A DNA stretch of 49,595 bases from an uncultured Lachnospiraceae bacterium (GTDB lineage Bacteria; Bacillota; Clostridia; Lachnospirales; Lachnospiraceae). Each line of letters opens with the position of its first letter. Position 1 is the first letter of the stretch. Below the pieces are notes generated by a model. That model did no database searches. It saw nothing but the letters and a program-made list of their open reading frames with translations, and was not told where the DNA came from. The translations under genes were made by a program, and so were the position numbers. The DNA lies in assembly GCA_947167135.1 (NCBI GenBank), contig CAMVGV010000018.1, positions 1-49,595 of the forward strand, read 5' to 3'. Positions 24,066-32,107 of the stretch are shown here, in pieces.

Positions 24066-26450
24066 TCAGACTGCTGCCTCCTCCATTTCATCATCGGAGA
24101 GCCACTCTGATGAGCTTTCCTCATAATCCTTCATAAGGTCAGCCATGATCTCCATAACACTCTCCTCATCGATATCATCGGATCCTTCATCCGTGATATC
24201 GTCCTCCAGGTCTTCAGTATAATCCCCTTCATCCCCTTCATACTCTTCGTCTTCATCATAGTAGTCTTCATCTTCCGGCTCCCCACCGTCCTCATCAGAC
24301 TCCCATTCAGGATCATACTCCCCCTGAGGATCCCCGTATTCCTCCCCTTCAATCCCGGGATCTTCATTTATGACATCATCCTCAGCTTCCATGGCTTCTC
24401 CTTCAGCCCCGGCTCCTTCGGACTCTTCCCCTGTCTCCTCTTCCTTTCCCTCATCAAGTATCAGATAATTTCTCTCATCAAGATCGTAGTACACATCATC
24501 ACCGAAAAACACATTAGACCTCACTTCTGTCAGATCCATCTGACCCATCTCATATAAAGGACATTTGTAGGAAGGCGTAAATTTGGTCATCAACGGATAA
24601 TTATTGAAGGTGACCACAATGGAATTACCTGTACTCTTCGCATTGTTCAGCCTCGTAAGCTCATTCGGATAAATAAGCGGTCTCTGCTGCAGCTGGGTGG
24701 ATACGTTGATATTACCGGTCTTGTCCTTCAGTCCCGATGAAACGCTGGAGGTTTTGACGGTCATATTACCGCAGAGCTTTGAAAACTCCTCACAGGTAGG
24801 CATATCATTTGAACCGATGAACAGCTTGATACCGCAGTTGCCCTTTACGATATCCGCTACTGTTTCACCGTAGACGTTCTTTAGCTGGGCAAAGGACTGC
24901 ACTATCATCTCAAACCAGATCTTCCTCGACCGGCCGACCGTGATCATCTTGTCGAACTTATCGATCTTCGGCATGTTTCCGAATTCGTCCAGGAGGAAGA
25001 AAACGTTCCTCGGAAGGGAAAGATCCTCTCTTGCGGATGCCACCTTGATAAGCGCCTTGTAAATACAGAGGATAAATACCGCCGCAAGGGCATGTCTCGT
25101 ATCCTTTTCATCAGGTATCTTTAAGAAAAGCGCCGTCGGCCTGTCGGCAAATTCCTCGGGCTTTATGTCTGTAGCACTGGTAAGGGCACAGAGTCCTTCA
25201 TCATTGAACATTGAGAGCTTGTCAAAGGCAATACTCATATATGATGAAAGGGTCTGGTCGGCAGCGGACAGAACCTGCTTGGAAAGACCCACCGCCTTTG
25301 AAAGCTTTGATCTTCCCTCGAAATAGTCCTTTAATGCCGCAAATTCATTTTCAGAATTTGACACCGCCTTGTTTATGTTGTAGAAGCAGAACTTATCCTT
25401 GGTCATCTCGAGCTTAGGATCCTCGGAGTCCTCAAGCATTGCGAGAGCAGTTGCCATGATTATGGATCTGGCACCCTTCTCCCAGACGGGATCCTTTTCA
25501 TTCTCTATGGGGCAGATAACCGAGATAAGGTCGTTTAAGTCCTCATAGCATTCATCGTAAAGCTTCTGCTTTTCCACCCTGGCCTTGTTTATCAGGTCTA
25601 TGCGTACCGCATAGGCAGAGCCCTGCCACTCATACCAGGGTTCCCCGTCACTGAACTGTGATCTGTCGTGAACCTTCTTCAGATCAGGATAATCATCTAT
25701 GGAATCGGTGTGCTCCAGAATATCGTCACCCATATGGAGATACTCCTGATACACGTCAAAGATCGATCCCAGCGGATTCCAGCGGAAGGAACTGTAGGGA
25801 TCACGGAGGTCAAGAACCATGCACTTGTATCCGTTTTCCGTCAGCAGCTTGGAGTGAAGCTGGAAAAGCTCTCCCTTAGGATCCGTGCATATCATTGACG
25901 AACCCGCCTTTGCACGTCCCAGTATCTGGATAACGGGATTCACAAAGGTGGTGGTCTTACCGGAACCGGTAGCACCGATGATGATGCCGTGAGCCGGAGA
26001 GATTATATTTATGTCCATATCCTTTTTCTTACTGTTATATACCGCGTAAAGCGGAATCCCGTCCTTCTTCAGATCCTTTAGCTTCTTAAACTGAGTCTTC
26101 GGAAAGAGCTCGTTTCTCTCCTTTTCCTCCATCCAGCGGGAGTTTTCAAGGGATCCCTCAACTCTCTCGGTCTTTCCCCCAAGCATATTTTTCGACGCCT
26201 TAAGCACGCTTCCGCTGCTGCTGACCAGCACGAAAGCGAAGATCACGCCCATCTCAGCCAGGCCGTACATAAGGGTTGTAGGCGAAAGGATCTCGCTCAT
26301 TTCCGATCCGGAAAACGCGAGGCTCCCCGTGGAAAAATAAGATGAAAGACCTATCAGCACGGACTGCGTCAAGACCCCGAGGAAGATCACACCGCCTATT
26401 GAAAGCGGTATCCATTTTATCAAGTTTAATCCCGAACCCTGCTCATCCAT
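24066..26450 (-). CDS. virD4: VirD4/TraG-type coupling ATPase with acidic C-terminal tail
   Basis: The 794-residue protein has two N-terminal membrane helices (~14-35 and ~58-80), Walker A IIIGATGSGKTTTFVNPV (~150-167) and Walker B NVFFLLDEFGNMPKI (~478-492), typical of type IV coupling proteins. These recruit substrates, DNA-relaxase complexes or effector proteins, to the T4SS channel. The last ~125 residues are almost entirely Glu/Asp/Tyr, a feature of some coupling proteins and a plausible substrate or adaptor docking tail. Start ATG follows AAGGTGG. No relaxase accompanies it in this window, so the substrate is unknown. Confidence 0.95.
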   Translation of the reverse strand: MDEQGSGLNLIKWIPLSIGGVIFLGVLTQSVLIGLSSYFSTGSLAFSGSEMSEILSPTTLMYGLAEMGVIFAFVLVSSSGSVLKASKNMLGGKTERVEGSLENSRWMEEKERNELFPKTQFKKLKDLKKDGIPLYAVYNSKKKDMDINIISPAHGIIIGATGSGKTTTFVNPVIQILGRAKAGSSMICTDPKGELFQLHSKLLTENGYKCMVLDLRDPYSSFRWNPLGSIFDVYQEYLHMGDDILEHTDSIDDYPDLKKVHDRSQFSDGEPWYEWQGSAYAVRIDLINKARVEKQKLYDECYEDLNDLISVICPIENEKDPVWEKGARSIIMATALAMLEDSEDPKLEMTKDKFCFYNINKAVSNSENEFAALKDYFEGRSKLSKAVGLSKQVLSAADQTLSSYMSIAFDKLSMFNDEGLCALTSATDIKPEEFADRPTALFLKIPDEKDTRHALAAVFILCIYKALIKVASAREDLSLPRNVFFLLDEFGNMPKIDKFDKMITVGRSRKIWFEMIVQSFAQLKNVYGETVADIVKGNCGIKLFIGSNDMPTCEEFSKLCGNMTVKTSSVSSGLKDKTGNINVSTQLQQRPLIYPNELTRLNNAKSTGNSIVVTFNNYPLMTKFTPSYKCPLYEMGQMDLTEVRSNVFFGDDVYYDLDERNYLILDEGKEEETGEESEGAGAEGEAMEAEDDVINEDPGIEGEEYGDPQGEYDPEWESDEDGGEPEDEDYYDEDEEYEGDEGDYTEDLEDDITDEGSDDIDEESVMEIMADLMKDYEESSSEWLSDDEMEEAAV

Positions 26451-26465
26451 ATATAACCACCTTGA

Positions 26466-27377
26466 TCATACCTTTCCCTGAAAGAACCTCGTTACAAAAA
26501 GGCTTTCCCTTTCTGCTCTGTAGAGCTTGCTGAAGAGCAGTGCAAAGGCTCCCCCTGTGACTCCGAGCATCAATACAAAAGGTTTGTTCTCCTCCAGAAA
26601 CACCTTTGTCTCCGGTCTGAAAAGATACAGGAACCAGAGGACGGTGGAAAACAGATTAAAGCCCATATGCACGCATATGGCGTAAAAAATGTTGTCTTCA
26701 TATATCGAAACCCTGCCTATGATCCATGCCATGGCGAAGGCATAAGCCATCCAGAGCGCCGTCCCATGCATCAGGGCGAATAAAAAGCTTACCGTGAACA
26801 GCGCCCTTTTCTCGCCCCAATGCGGCAGGAGACCGTTCAGCATATATCCTCTGAATATCACCTCTTCCACTATGGGAGTGAAAAAGGTATTGAAAAGCAC
26901 CGCAACATATAGTGACCAGGTGTGGTACAGCCTATCCATGGTGGCACTGTAGGTCGCCATCGGTCCTATCTTCGGAAGGAGGGAAATAAATGCCGAAAGC
27001 GCCAGGGACAGCCCCAGCCCGAAAACAATAAATCCCACCGTTTTTACAATACTTATATTGTTCAGGTAAAGAGAGGCATCCTCGAAAAAGGTACTGCTTC
27101 TCTTTTTTGAATACGCTCTCAAGAGAACAAAGGTAAGCATCACCCCTGCCATCATATAGAGGTTCATCTTCTGTTCTCTGAATTCGGCATGGCTAAGATT
27201 CGAGTGGATCAGGGTTGATCCCAGAACCACCAAAAGTGCCTCCGCCGCAATATAGATCACAAGGGGACCCACAGACGGAATAAAATAGCGAAGGAAGGAT
27301 ATGACCTTATGCTCTGCCTTATCCCTCACTCTGGTCGCTTTATTTTCGGTTTCTTCTCCCCTCAGGTTATACTTCAT
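26466..27377 (-). CDS. CPBP-family intramembrane metalloprotease
   Basis: This 303-residue polytopic membrane protein has about eight helices. It carries the CPBP (CAAX protease/bacteriocin processing) motifs: EEVIFRGYM (the Glu-Glu and Arg motif, ~170-178), FALMHG (~203-208) and HMGFN (~249-253). Family members cleave prenylated or leader-containing peptides, or act in self-immunity and export. It lies between the coiled-coil protein and VirD4, only 15 nt before the latter, so it is probably part of the same operon. Processing of the pilin or lipoprotein is a possible role, not shown. Confidence 0.88.
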   Translation of the reverse strand: MKYNLRGEETENKATRVRDKAEHKVISFLRYFIPSVGPLVIYIAAEALLVVLGSTLIHSNLSHAEFREQKMNLYMMAGVMLTFVLLRAYSKKRSSTFFEDASLYLNNISIVKTVGFIVFGLGLSLALSAFISLLPKIGPMATYSATMDRLYHTWSLYVAVLFNTFFTPIVEEVIFRGYMLNGLLPHWGEKRALFTVSFLFALMHGTALWMAYAFAMAWIIGRVSIYEDNIFYAICVHMGFNLFSTVLWFLYLFRPETKVFLEENKPFVLMLGVTGGAFALLFSKLYRAERESLFVTRFFQGKV

Positions 27378-27421
27378 ATCCTGTGCTCTGCTTCAGGCCG
27401 GTCTGCCTTCAAAAAGATGAC

Positions 27422-29647
27422 CTACATTCCCATAGCATTCTTCTGCGGCGCCTTCATCTGAGTCTGTCTGGATCTTCTCTTTGACTGCTCTGCCTGAAGT
27501 CTGCGGTTTCTTGCTGCATCCCTCTTCTGCTTTGCAGCTTCCAGCTTCTTATTGGACTCATCGAGCCGTCTCTTATTCTCCTGATGCTTTTCGGTATTGG
27601 CAGCATTTCGCTGACCCCTTGCGGCTCTCATCTCGGTCCTTAAATCTGCGATCTTCTTTTCACGCTGCTCTTGGGCCTGCCTGCGTTCATTTATCTTTCC
27701 GGCCTTCTCCGTGAGAAGCTGCCTGCGCTTCTCGTAATCGGCAACTATGTTCAGTTTATCTATCCTGTTATTCTCATTAAGGCGTTTACGGACGTCCTTT
27801 CCGGCCTGTCTTGCAGCATCCACTGCGGGACCCTTCATTTTGCTGCTTAAGGATTCCTTCATAAAACCGTCCGCTGCATTATATACATTAACATACGCAT
27901 CTGCGTTGATGCCTCCGTTCTTTTTCCCCATAGTGTTCTTAAGTTCACTCAAAGCACCATGGAATTTTTCGGCGCCGGGGCCAAGCTTGCCATTGGCATC
28001 CCTCATATTATCCAGAGAGCTGATGGCCTTATCGATCTCGTTCTTTGAAAACCATTTCATCTCCAGATTATTTGTAGCAGTGAACTGACGGTTATTATTT
28101 CTGGCATCGGCTCTGGCCTCCGCTCTCTTTCTCATTTCGGTTTCCTGAAAATGATCCACGGAATTAAGAAGCTTCTGGGCTCCTGTCCTCGCCTTCATCA
28201 TCTCCGGACTCAGGGTCTCATACTGGCCCTTCCTCGCACCCTCATTTATGAGCTTTGGCTTCGTGGCATCAAGGAAATTCTTTGCGGCGTCATAGGTTCT
28301 TACCGTATCCTCCGCATTTGTAAGCTTGTCTAAGTCCTTATTATTGAAGTCCACGACCTCTTTATTATACTTTTCAACCGCATCCAGCACACTCTTGTCT
28401 GCGCCCTCAGCCTTTAGCTTATCACTGAGCCTTACTATGCTTGTCTCAGCCTCCGCGAGATCCTTCTCCTGAAATGGTGAGACATCCGGGTTGATATTGT
28501 CATTAATGAGCATTCCCTTGTTGATCAATGCCTTTTCACTGGCTATCGCGTCCTCCTCTATCTCCCGGTTCAGTTCTGCGCGGTCATCCTCAAGAGCGGT
28601 ATCCTTCTCGGACTTCAGCTTTGAGATCTCTTTTATTTTTTGATCCATATCCAGCTGATGGTAGCCTATCATGTCCTCAGTCTGGAGCACTTCACTTTCG
28701 ACCTCGGCTTTAACGGCATCATTTTCAGCCTTTACCTGCTTATATTCTTCATTTGCTTCTTTTAATTCCTTTGTACTGTTAATTAGCTCTTCTGCAATCT
28801 CACTGTCAGATGGGCTGTTTTCCTGCTTTTCCGCCCCGGCCTGCTTTTCAGGCTGTTCATTGACAGGCTGCTCCTGCTGCTTTTCGGCCTGCTCCTTAGA
28901 AGGCTGCTCCTGCTGCTTTTCGGCCTGCTCCTTAGAAGGCTGCTCCTGCTGTTTTTCAGCCTGCTCCTTAGAAGGCTGCTCCTGCTGCTTCTCAGCCTGC
29001 TTCTCCGGCTGCTGCTCCTGCATCTGGGGATTCTGCACCTGCTGCATCATCTGACCCTGGTACATCTGCTGCATCTGCATCATTCCGCTCATCATGGTCT
29101 GCATCATCTGCATGCAGACATTCATCATGATGCCCATCATACCGCCCATCTGCATATTGCCCATATTCATATTAGGCATCTGCATATTGCCCATATTCAT
29201 GTTGGGCATCTGCATATTTCCCATGTTCATATTGGGCATCTGCATATTTCCCATATTCATATTAGGCATCTGCATATTTCCCATCTGGGGCTGGCCGTCC
29301 TTGGCCGGTGCAGCCTGCTGCTTCTGGGGGGCGTTCCCCTTCTGAGGTCCGCGCTGCATCTGGGTCTGCATATTCTGAAGCTGCTGCATACCCTGATACA
29401 TCTTCATGGTGGAGTCCATCATGGTCTGCATATTTTTCATATGGTTCTGGCTCTTCTGATTCTGATTCTCATTTTCGTTCAGAGTTCCCAGATACCCTGC
29501 CTTCATCCCGTTCACGAAGCTTTTGATCACATCGATCAAAAGATCCATGATAAACGCAAAGGGATCATCGACCGGCCTCTTCTCGTCCTTGTCCTTCTTT
29601 TTTTCTTTTGTATCTTCTACGTTGTTTTCATCTTTAGCATCAGCCAT
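27422..29647 (-). CDS. Met/Gln/Asn-rich repeat and coiled-coil protein, first gene of the VirD4/VirB4 block
   Basis: The chosen ATG (29647) lies after AAGAGGTG; an in-frame GTG at 29656 overlaps that site. The protein (741 aa) has no signal peptide. Residues 1-~55 are charged with one amphipathic helix. Residues ~60-210 are Met/Gln-rich, with four tandem MPNMNMGNMQ decapeptides. Three tandem EQPSKEQAEKQQ dodecapeptides follow (~222-260), then a ~450-residue helical coiled-coil region ending in an Arg/Lys/Gln-rich tail. I do not recognise it. A cytoplasmic scaffold, chaperone-like adaptor or the secreted substrate are all possible; being first in the operon fits an adaptor or substrate. Confidence 0.75.
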   Translation of the reverse strand: MADAKDENNVEDTKEKKKDKDEKRPVDDPFAFIMDLLIDVIKSFVNGMKAGYLGTLNENENQNQKSQNHMKNMQTMMDSTMKMYQGMQQLQNMQTQMQRGPQKGNAPQKQQAAPAKDGQPQMGNMQMPNMNMGNMQMPNMNMGNMQMPNMNMGNMQMPNMNMGNMQMGGMMGIMMNVCMQMMQTMMSGMMQMQQMYQGQMMQQVQNPQMQEQQPEKQAEKQQEQPSKEQAEKQQEQPSKEQAEKQQEQPSKEQAEKQQEQPVNEQPEKQAGAEKQENSPSDSEIAEELINSTKELKEANEEYKQVKAENDAVKAEVESEVLQTEDMIGYHQLDMDQKIKEISKLKSEKDTALEDDRAELNREIEEDAIASEKALINKGMLINDNINPDVSPFQEKDLAEAETSIVRLSDKLKAEGADKSVLDAVEKYNKEVVDFNNKDLDKLTNAEDTVRTYDAAKNFLDATKPKLINEGARKGQYETLSPEMMKARTGAQKLLNSVDHFQETEMRKRAEARADARNNNRQFTATNNLEMKWFSKNEIDKAISSLDNMRDANGKLGPGAEKFHGALSELKNTMGKKNGGINADAYVNVYNAADGFMKESLSSKMKGPAVDAARQAGKDVRKRLNENNRIDKLNIVADYEKRRQLLTEKAGKINERRQAQEQREKKIADLRTEMRAARGQRNAANTEKHQENKRRLDESNKKLEAAKQKRDAARNRRLQAEQSKRRSRQTQMKAPQKNAMGM
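28868..28990 (-). repeat. 36-bp in-frame tandem repeats
   Basis: About three near-identical 36-bp units encode EQPSKEQAEKQQ within the 741-residue protein. The DNA units are nearly identical, so the array is young or kept uniform and may vary in copy number between strains. Confidence 0.9.
29150..29272 (-). repeat. 30-bp in-frame tandem repeats
   Basis: Four 30-bp units encode the decapeptide MPNMNMGNMQ. They differ only at a few third positions. The array lies in the Met-rich part of the same gene. Confidence 0.9.
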
Positions 29648-29742
29648 ACCGATCACCTCTTACCTTTTAGGTAGGTCTAAGCGCCCTATATTAACATAAC
29701 TACTTTCACATAACTGTCACAATACTGTCATATTGCTCTAAT

Positions 29743-29937
29743 TGTCATTCTGAGCGAAGCGAAGAATCTTCTTTATCTCATTAGTGTCATTCTGAGCGAA
29801 GCAAAGAATCTTCTTTTCTCATTAGTGTCATTCTGAGCGAAGCAAAGAATCTTCTTTTCTCATTAGTGTCATTCTGAGCGAAGCGAAGAATCTTCTTTTA
29901 CCGGAGAAAAGATCCTTCGCTGGCGCTCAGGATGACA
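29743..29937 (+). repeat. Array of four direct and one inverted GTCATTCTGAGCGAAGC repeats
   Basis: Direct copies begin at 29743, 29785, 29827 and 29868 (period 41-42 nt), each GTCATTCTGAGCGAAGC followed by (G/A)AAGAATCTTCTTT and CTCATTAGT. An inverted copy, GATCCTTCGCTGGCGCTCAG, lies at ~29911-29930. The final direct and the inverted copy can form a long hairpin in the leader of a transcript from element C. Confidence 0.9.
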
Positions 29938-29985
29938 ACACTACCGCTTCTGTCAATATGACAATACTCCCGCTTCTGTCAATAT
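29934..29985 (-). repeat. 26-bp tandem duplication beside promoter element C
   Basis: Two adjacent 26-bp units (29934-29959 and 29960-29985) match at about 24 positions. On the minus strand each starts ATATTGACAGAAGCGG. They abut the -10-like end of element C, where a regulator site would be expected. Confidence 0.8.
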
Positions 29986-30013
29986 ATACAGATGAGAAAT
30001 AAATATGAGCCCG
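29981..30013 (-). promoter_or_regulatory. 33-bp promoter-like element, copy C
   Basis: The minus strand reads GGCTCAT, ten bases, then TCATCTGTATATATT, gap-free with copies A and B. The next gene downstream is the 741-residue coiled-coil gene that opens the VirD4/VirB4 operon, with a ~330-nt repeat-filled leader. Confidence 0.65.
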
Positions 30014-30093
30014 AAGTCTCACTGCCGGACCGGAAGTTCAATACCGGATCCAATGCTCACCGCCGGGATAAACGCCTCCAGTCAAACACTGCA

Positions 30094-30963
30094 TCACATC
30101 AGTGAATCAATAAATTCCAGACTTTTCCTTATGATCAGTTCTCTGTGTTCCGGATCTCCGCCCCGTTTTCCGAAATCAAGAATACGAAGACACCCCAGGA
30201 TCCTGCATATTTTTTCCCTTTTAAGAAGCTCTGCCTTGTCCATTTCCGGATGATACAGCTTAAGCGTCTGCTGCCAGATATGATCGGCATCCTCCACGCT
30301 GATGCCGAGGAATCCGGTTGCCGCATCGGCAGCCATCCGTGGAAATGAATAATATGAATTCGATATGGTGGCAAGGTCAAAGACCGGATCGCCATAGCAC
30401 AGGGTATCCATGTCGATCAGCATCGGCTCACCTTTACTGATTATTATATTTTTTATATGGAAATCCCCGTGAAGAAGGGTTTCCGTATCGGGAACCTCCT
30501 CTATGATCCCCTTTATCCTGTCAGCCTTGTCATCCCCCAGAAGCTCCCTTGCATTTTCCAGCCACTTCAGATGATCGGCCTTCATATCCGGAAACTCATC
30601 CTTATTAACCTTTATGGAGTGAATGAACTTAAGAAGCTCTACCGACATTGATATGAATCTGTCGAGATTTTCCCTGCTCCTGCCAATGTATTTTTCGGTT
30701 GATTCGGCATCGATAAGTTCATATACTGCGCCGTAGTTTTTGCCCACCTTCACTATATCAAAGGAGATTGCCGTGGGAAGCCCGAGAATAAGGGCTTTCC
30801 TGGACTTTTCCTTCTCCGCCTGTATCTTGGAAAGAGGGATATCTTCTCTGTATACCTTGACTATCTCATCCGGCCCTATCCTGTATACCTTACCGTGGGC
30901 ACCCATTCCGATCAGTTTACAGCCCTCGATGCTTATCTGTCTGTACTCCTCTTTTTTCTGCAT
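30094..30963 (-). CDS. APH-fold phosphotransferase/kinase
   Basis: The 289-residue protein has a kinase-like N-lobe (GMGAHGKVYRIGPDEIVKVY, residues ~17-36, with the nucleotide-binding Lys) and an intact catalytic loop, LLHGDFHIKNIII (~187-199). The metal-binding MLIDMDT and the DPVFDLA motif follow. This is the aminoglycoside phosphotransferase superfamily (Pfam PF01636 type). It is homologous to the C-terminal half of the STAS fusion at 4855-5934, where the catalytic Asp is replaced. Its substrate is unknown; given STAS neighbours, protein phosphorylation is possible but unproven. The start ATG follows GGTGAG. It is the last gene of the signalling cluster. Confidence 0.85.
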   Translation of the reverse strand: MQKKEEYRQISIEGCKLIGMGAHGKVYRIGPDEIVKVYREDIPLSKIQAEKEKSRKALILGLPTAISFDIVKVGKNYGAVYELIDAESTEKYIGRSRENLDRFISMSVELLKFIHSIKVNKDEFPDMKADHLKWLENARELLGDDKADRIKGIIEEVPDTETLLHGDFHIKNIIISKGEPMLIDMDTLCYGDPVFDLATISNSYYSFPRMAADAATGFLGISVEDADHIWQQTLKLYHPEMDKAELLKREKICRILGCLRILDFGKRGGDPEHRELIIRKSLEFIDSLM

Positions 30964-30984
30964 AGTCTCACCCGCTTACTCCGT

Positions 30985-31383
30985 TTACTCCCATCCTGTC
31001 GGTAATATCAACGAACATTCCCCGCTTCTTACCCTGAGACGGTATTCCACATCATAGTTCTTTTGACCGGAATAATCATTTATGGTATCTCTGAATTCTT
31101 TCAGAACCGCATTCTTATCATCGGGATGCAGAAGGTCAGACCAGGACTCAAGCTTATCGGGAAAGTCGTTCTCATCCTTGTGGACTGCGATCCTGTGCTC
31201 ATTGGTATCCTTAAGCTTCGCCTTATTCGCATACATTTCCTTATCTGCAAGGCTCATGGTCTTATCAATATCGACATCCTTTTTATTTACCATTTCATAT
31301 CCGAAAGCACACACATATTTCATTTCGTCCGGCTCAGGTTTGCCCGCATATCCTCTTGGGATTTGCCTCTCCTCTATATGGCG
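30985..31383 (-). pseudogene. Remnant of a GGDEF/PAS signalling protein
   Basis: The frame contains the C-terminal end of a GGDEF domain (DKTMSLADKEMYANKAKLK), then a PAS-like C-terminal piece (LLHPDDKNAVLKEFRDTIND and VEYRLRVRSGE), and stops abruptly. The GGDEF active-site segment is absent and an in-frame stop closes the frame at 31384-31386. The ATG at 31323 has no ribosome site. It is best read as a fragment of a diguanylate cyclase-type gene left between two signalling genes. Confidence 0.65.
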
Positions 31384-31409
31384 TCACTAATCTCACCATA
31401 GGGATCCCG

Positions 31410-32102
31410 TCAGGTAGGAGCTCCTTCCGATACCCTGAATCTGCTCATATCAAGCCACATCCTGCCTCTTTTATGCTTTACTGCCCCCTGAAGCCCCCAG
31501 GCAGACAATGTATGGATAAGATCCGAACGGACATTCTGCAGATATGAGCGGCTCTTATCGATATCCTTGCTTTCTTCCCACAATCTGTCGATCATAACCT
31601 CATTACTGAGCATCCCACCCTCCATATCGAAAAGGAGTGCCAGTAGCTCACCCGTCTTTTTGTAAGCAAAGCTCACCGGCTTTTCATCAATAAAAACCGT
31701 TATGCCGTTCCTCCGTTCCAGCCTTAAAAGCGGGAGATCGTCATAGACCGGGTAGAGCAGGTTATGAAGCTCCGAATCCACTGCTTCTTCCGTTAAAGGA
31801 AGGCATATGTACCCGCTTGCGTGCAGCTTCAGCGCGCGGGACATATATCTTTCGTCTTCGCTTATGATTATCAGATTTACCCCGGGAATAATAAGGCAGA
31901 GCCTCCCCGCATCATCCAGTTCTTCTTCCGCCTGAACAGACAGACACAGGAAAACCACATGGAAAATATGTCTGTCCGCATAGTGCATAAGCTTCGCCCG
32001 ATCGGTGAAGTAATGAACATTATCCTCTCCGTATCCGGCTTTAAGTATGCCGTGAAGACCATCTGCCGCCTTTCCCGAGCTGTCGTATACAAGGATCACC
32101 AT
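31410..32102 (-). CDS. Degenerate receiver plus SARP-like winged-helix regulator
   Basis: With ATG 32102 (five nt after the upstream stop) the protein has ~230 residues. It is co-linear with the response regulator at 33343-34152: LKLHASGYICLPLTEEAV here against FKLHASGYLLKPVTEDMV there. In the receiver-like half the phospho-acceptor segment is FLCLSVQ instead of FLDIEMP and the conserved Lys is lost, so phosphorylation is unlikely. The C-terminal half keeps the OmpR/SARP-type winged helix (GITVFIDEKPVSFAYKKTGE; DRLWEESKD). It is probably a duplicated, phosphorylation-independent regulator. A longer frame from 32186 overlaps the preceding gene and is less likely. Confidence 0.78.
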   Translation of the reverse strand: MVILVYDSSGKAADGLHGILKAGYGEDNVHYFTDRAKLMHYADRHIFHVVFLCLSVQAEEELDDAGRLCLIIPGVNLIIISEDERYMSRALKLHASGYICLPLTEEAVDSELHNLLYPVYDDLPLLRLERRNGITVFIDEKPVSFAYKKTGELLALLFDMEGGMLSNEVMIDRLWEESKDIDKSRSYLQNVRSDLIHTLSAWGLQGAVKHKRGRMWLDMSRFRVSEGAPT

Positions 32103-32107
32103 TTCTT

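Larger units (their letters stand above)
29648..30093. other. 446-nt gene-free control region
   Basis: The stretch between the 741-residue gene and the APH-type kinase holds no credible gene. It contains, reading down the minus strand, the 33-bp element C, a 26-bp tandem repeat, an inverted and four direct GTCATTCTGAG-type repeats, and a weak sigma-A-like pair (TTGTGA and TATGTT, 18 nt apart, ~29695-29725). Confidence 0.7.

Noticed and set aside
28671-29054. Plus-strand frame with repeated Cys-rich units resembling a cysteine-rich secreted peptide
   Set aside because: It is the exact antisense of the EQPSKEQAEKQQ repeats of the 741-residue protein and has no ribosome site.
29743-29937. Regular ~42-nt spaced repeats suggesting a CRISPR array
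   Set aside because: The spaces between copies are nearly identical instead of unique, no cas gene is near, and the unit occurs singly elsewhere.
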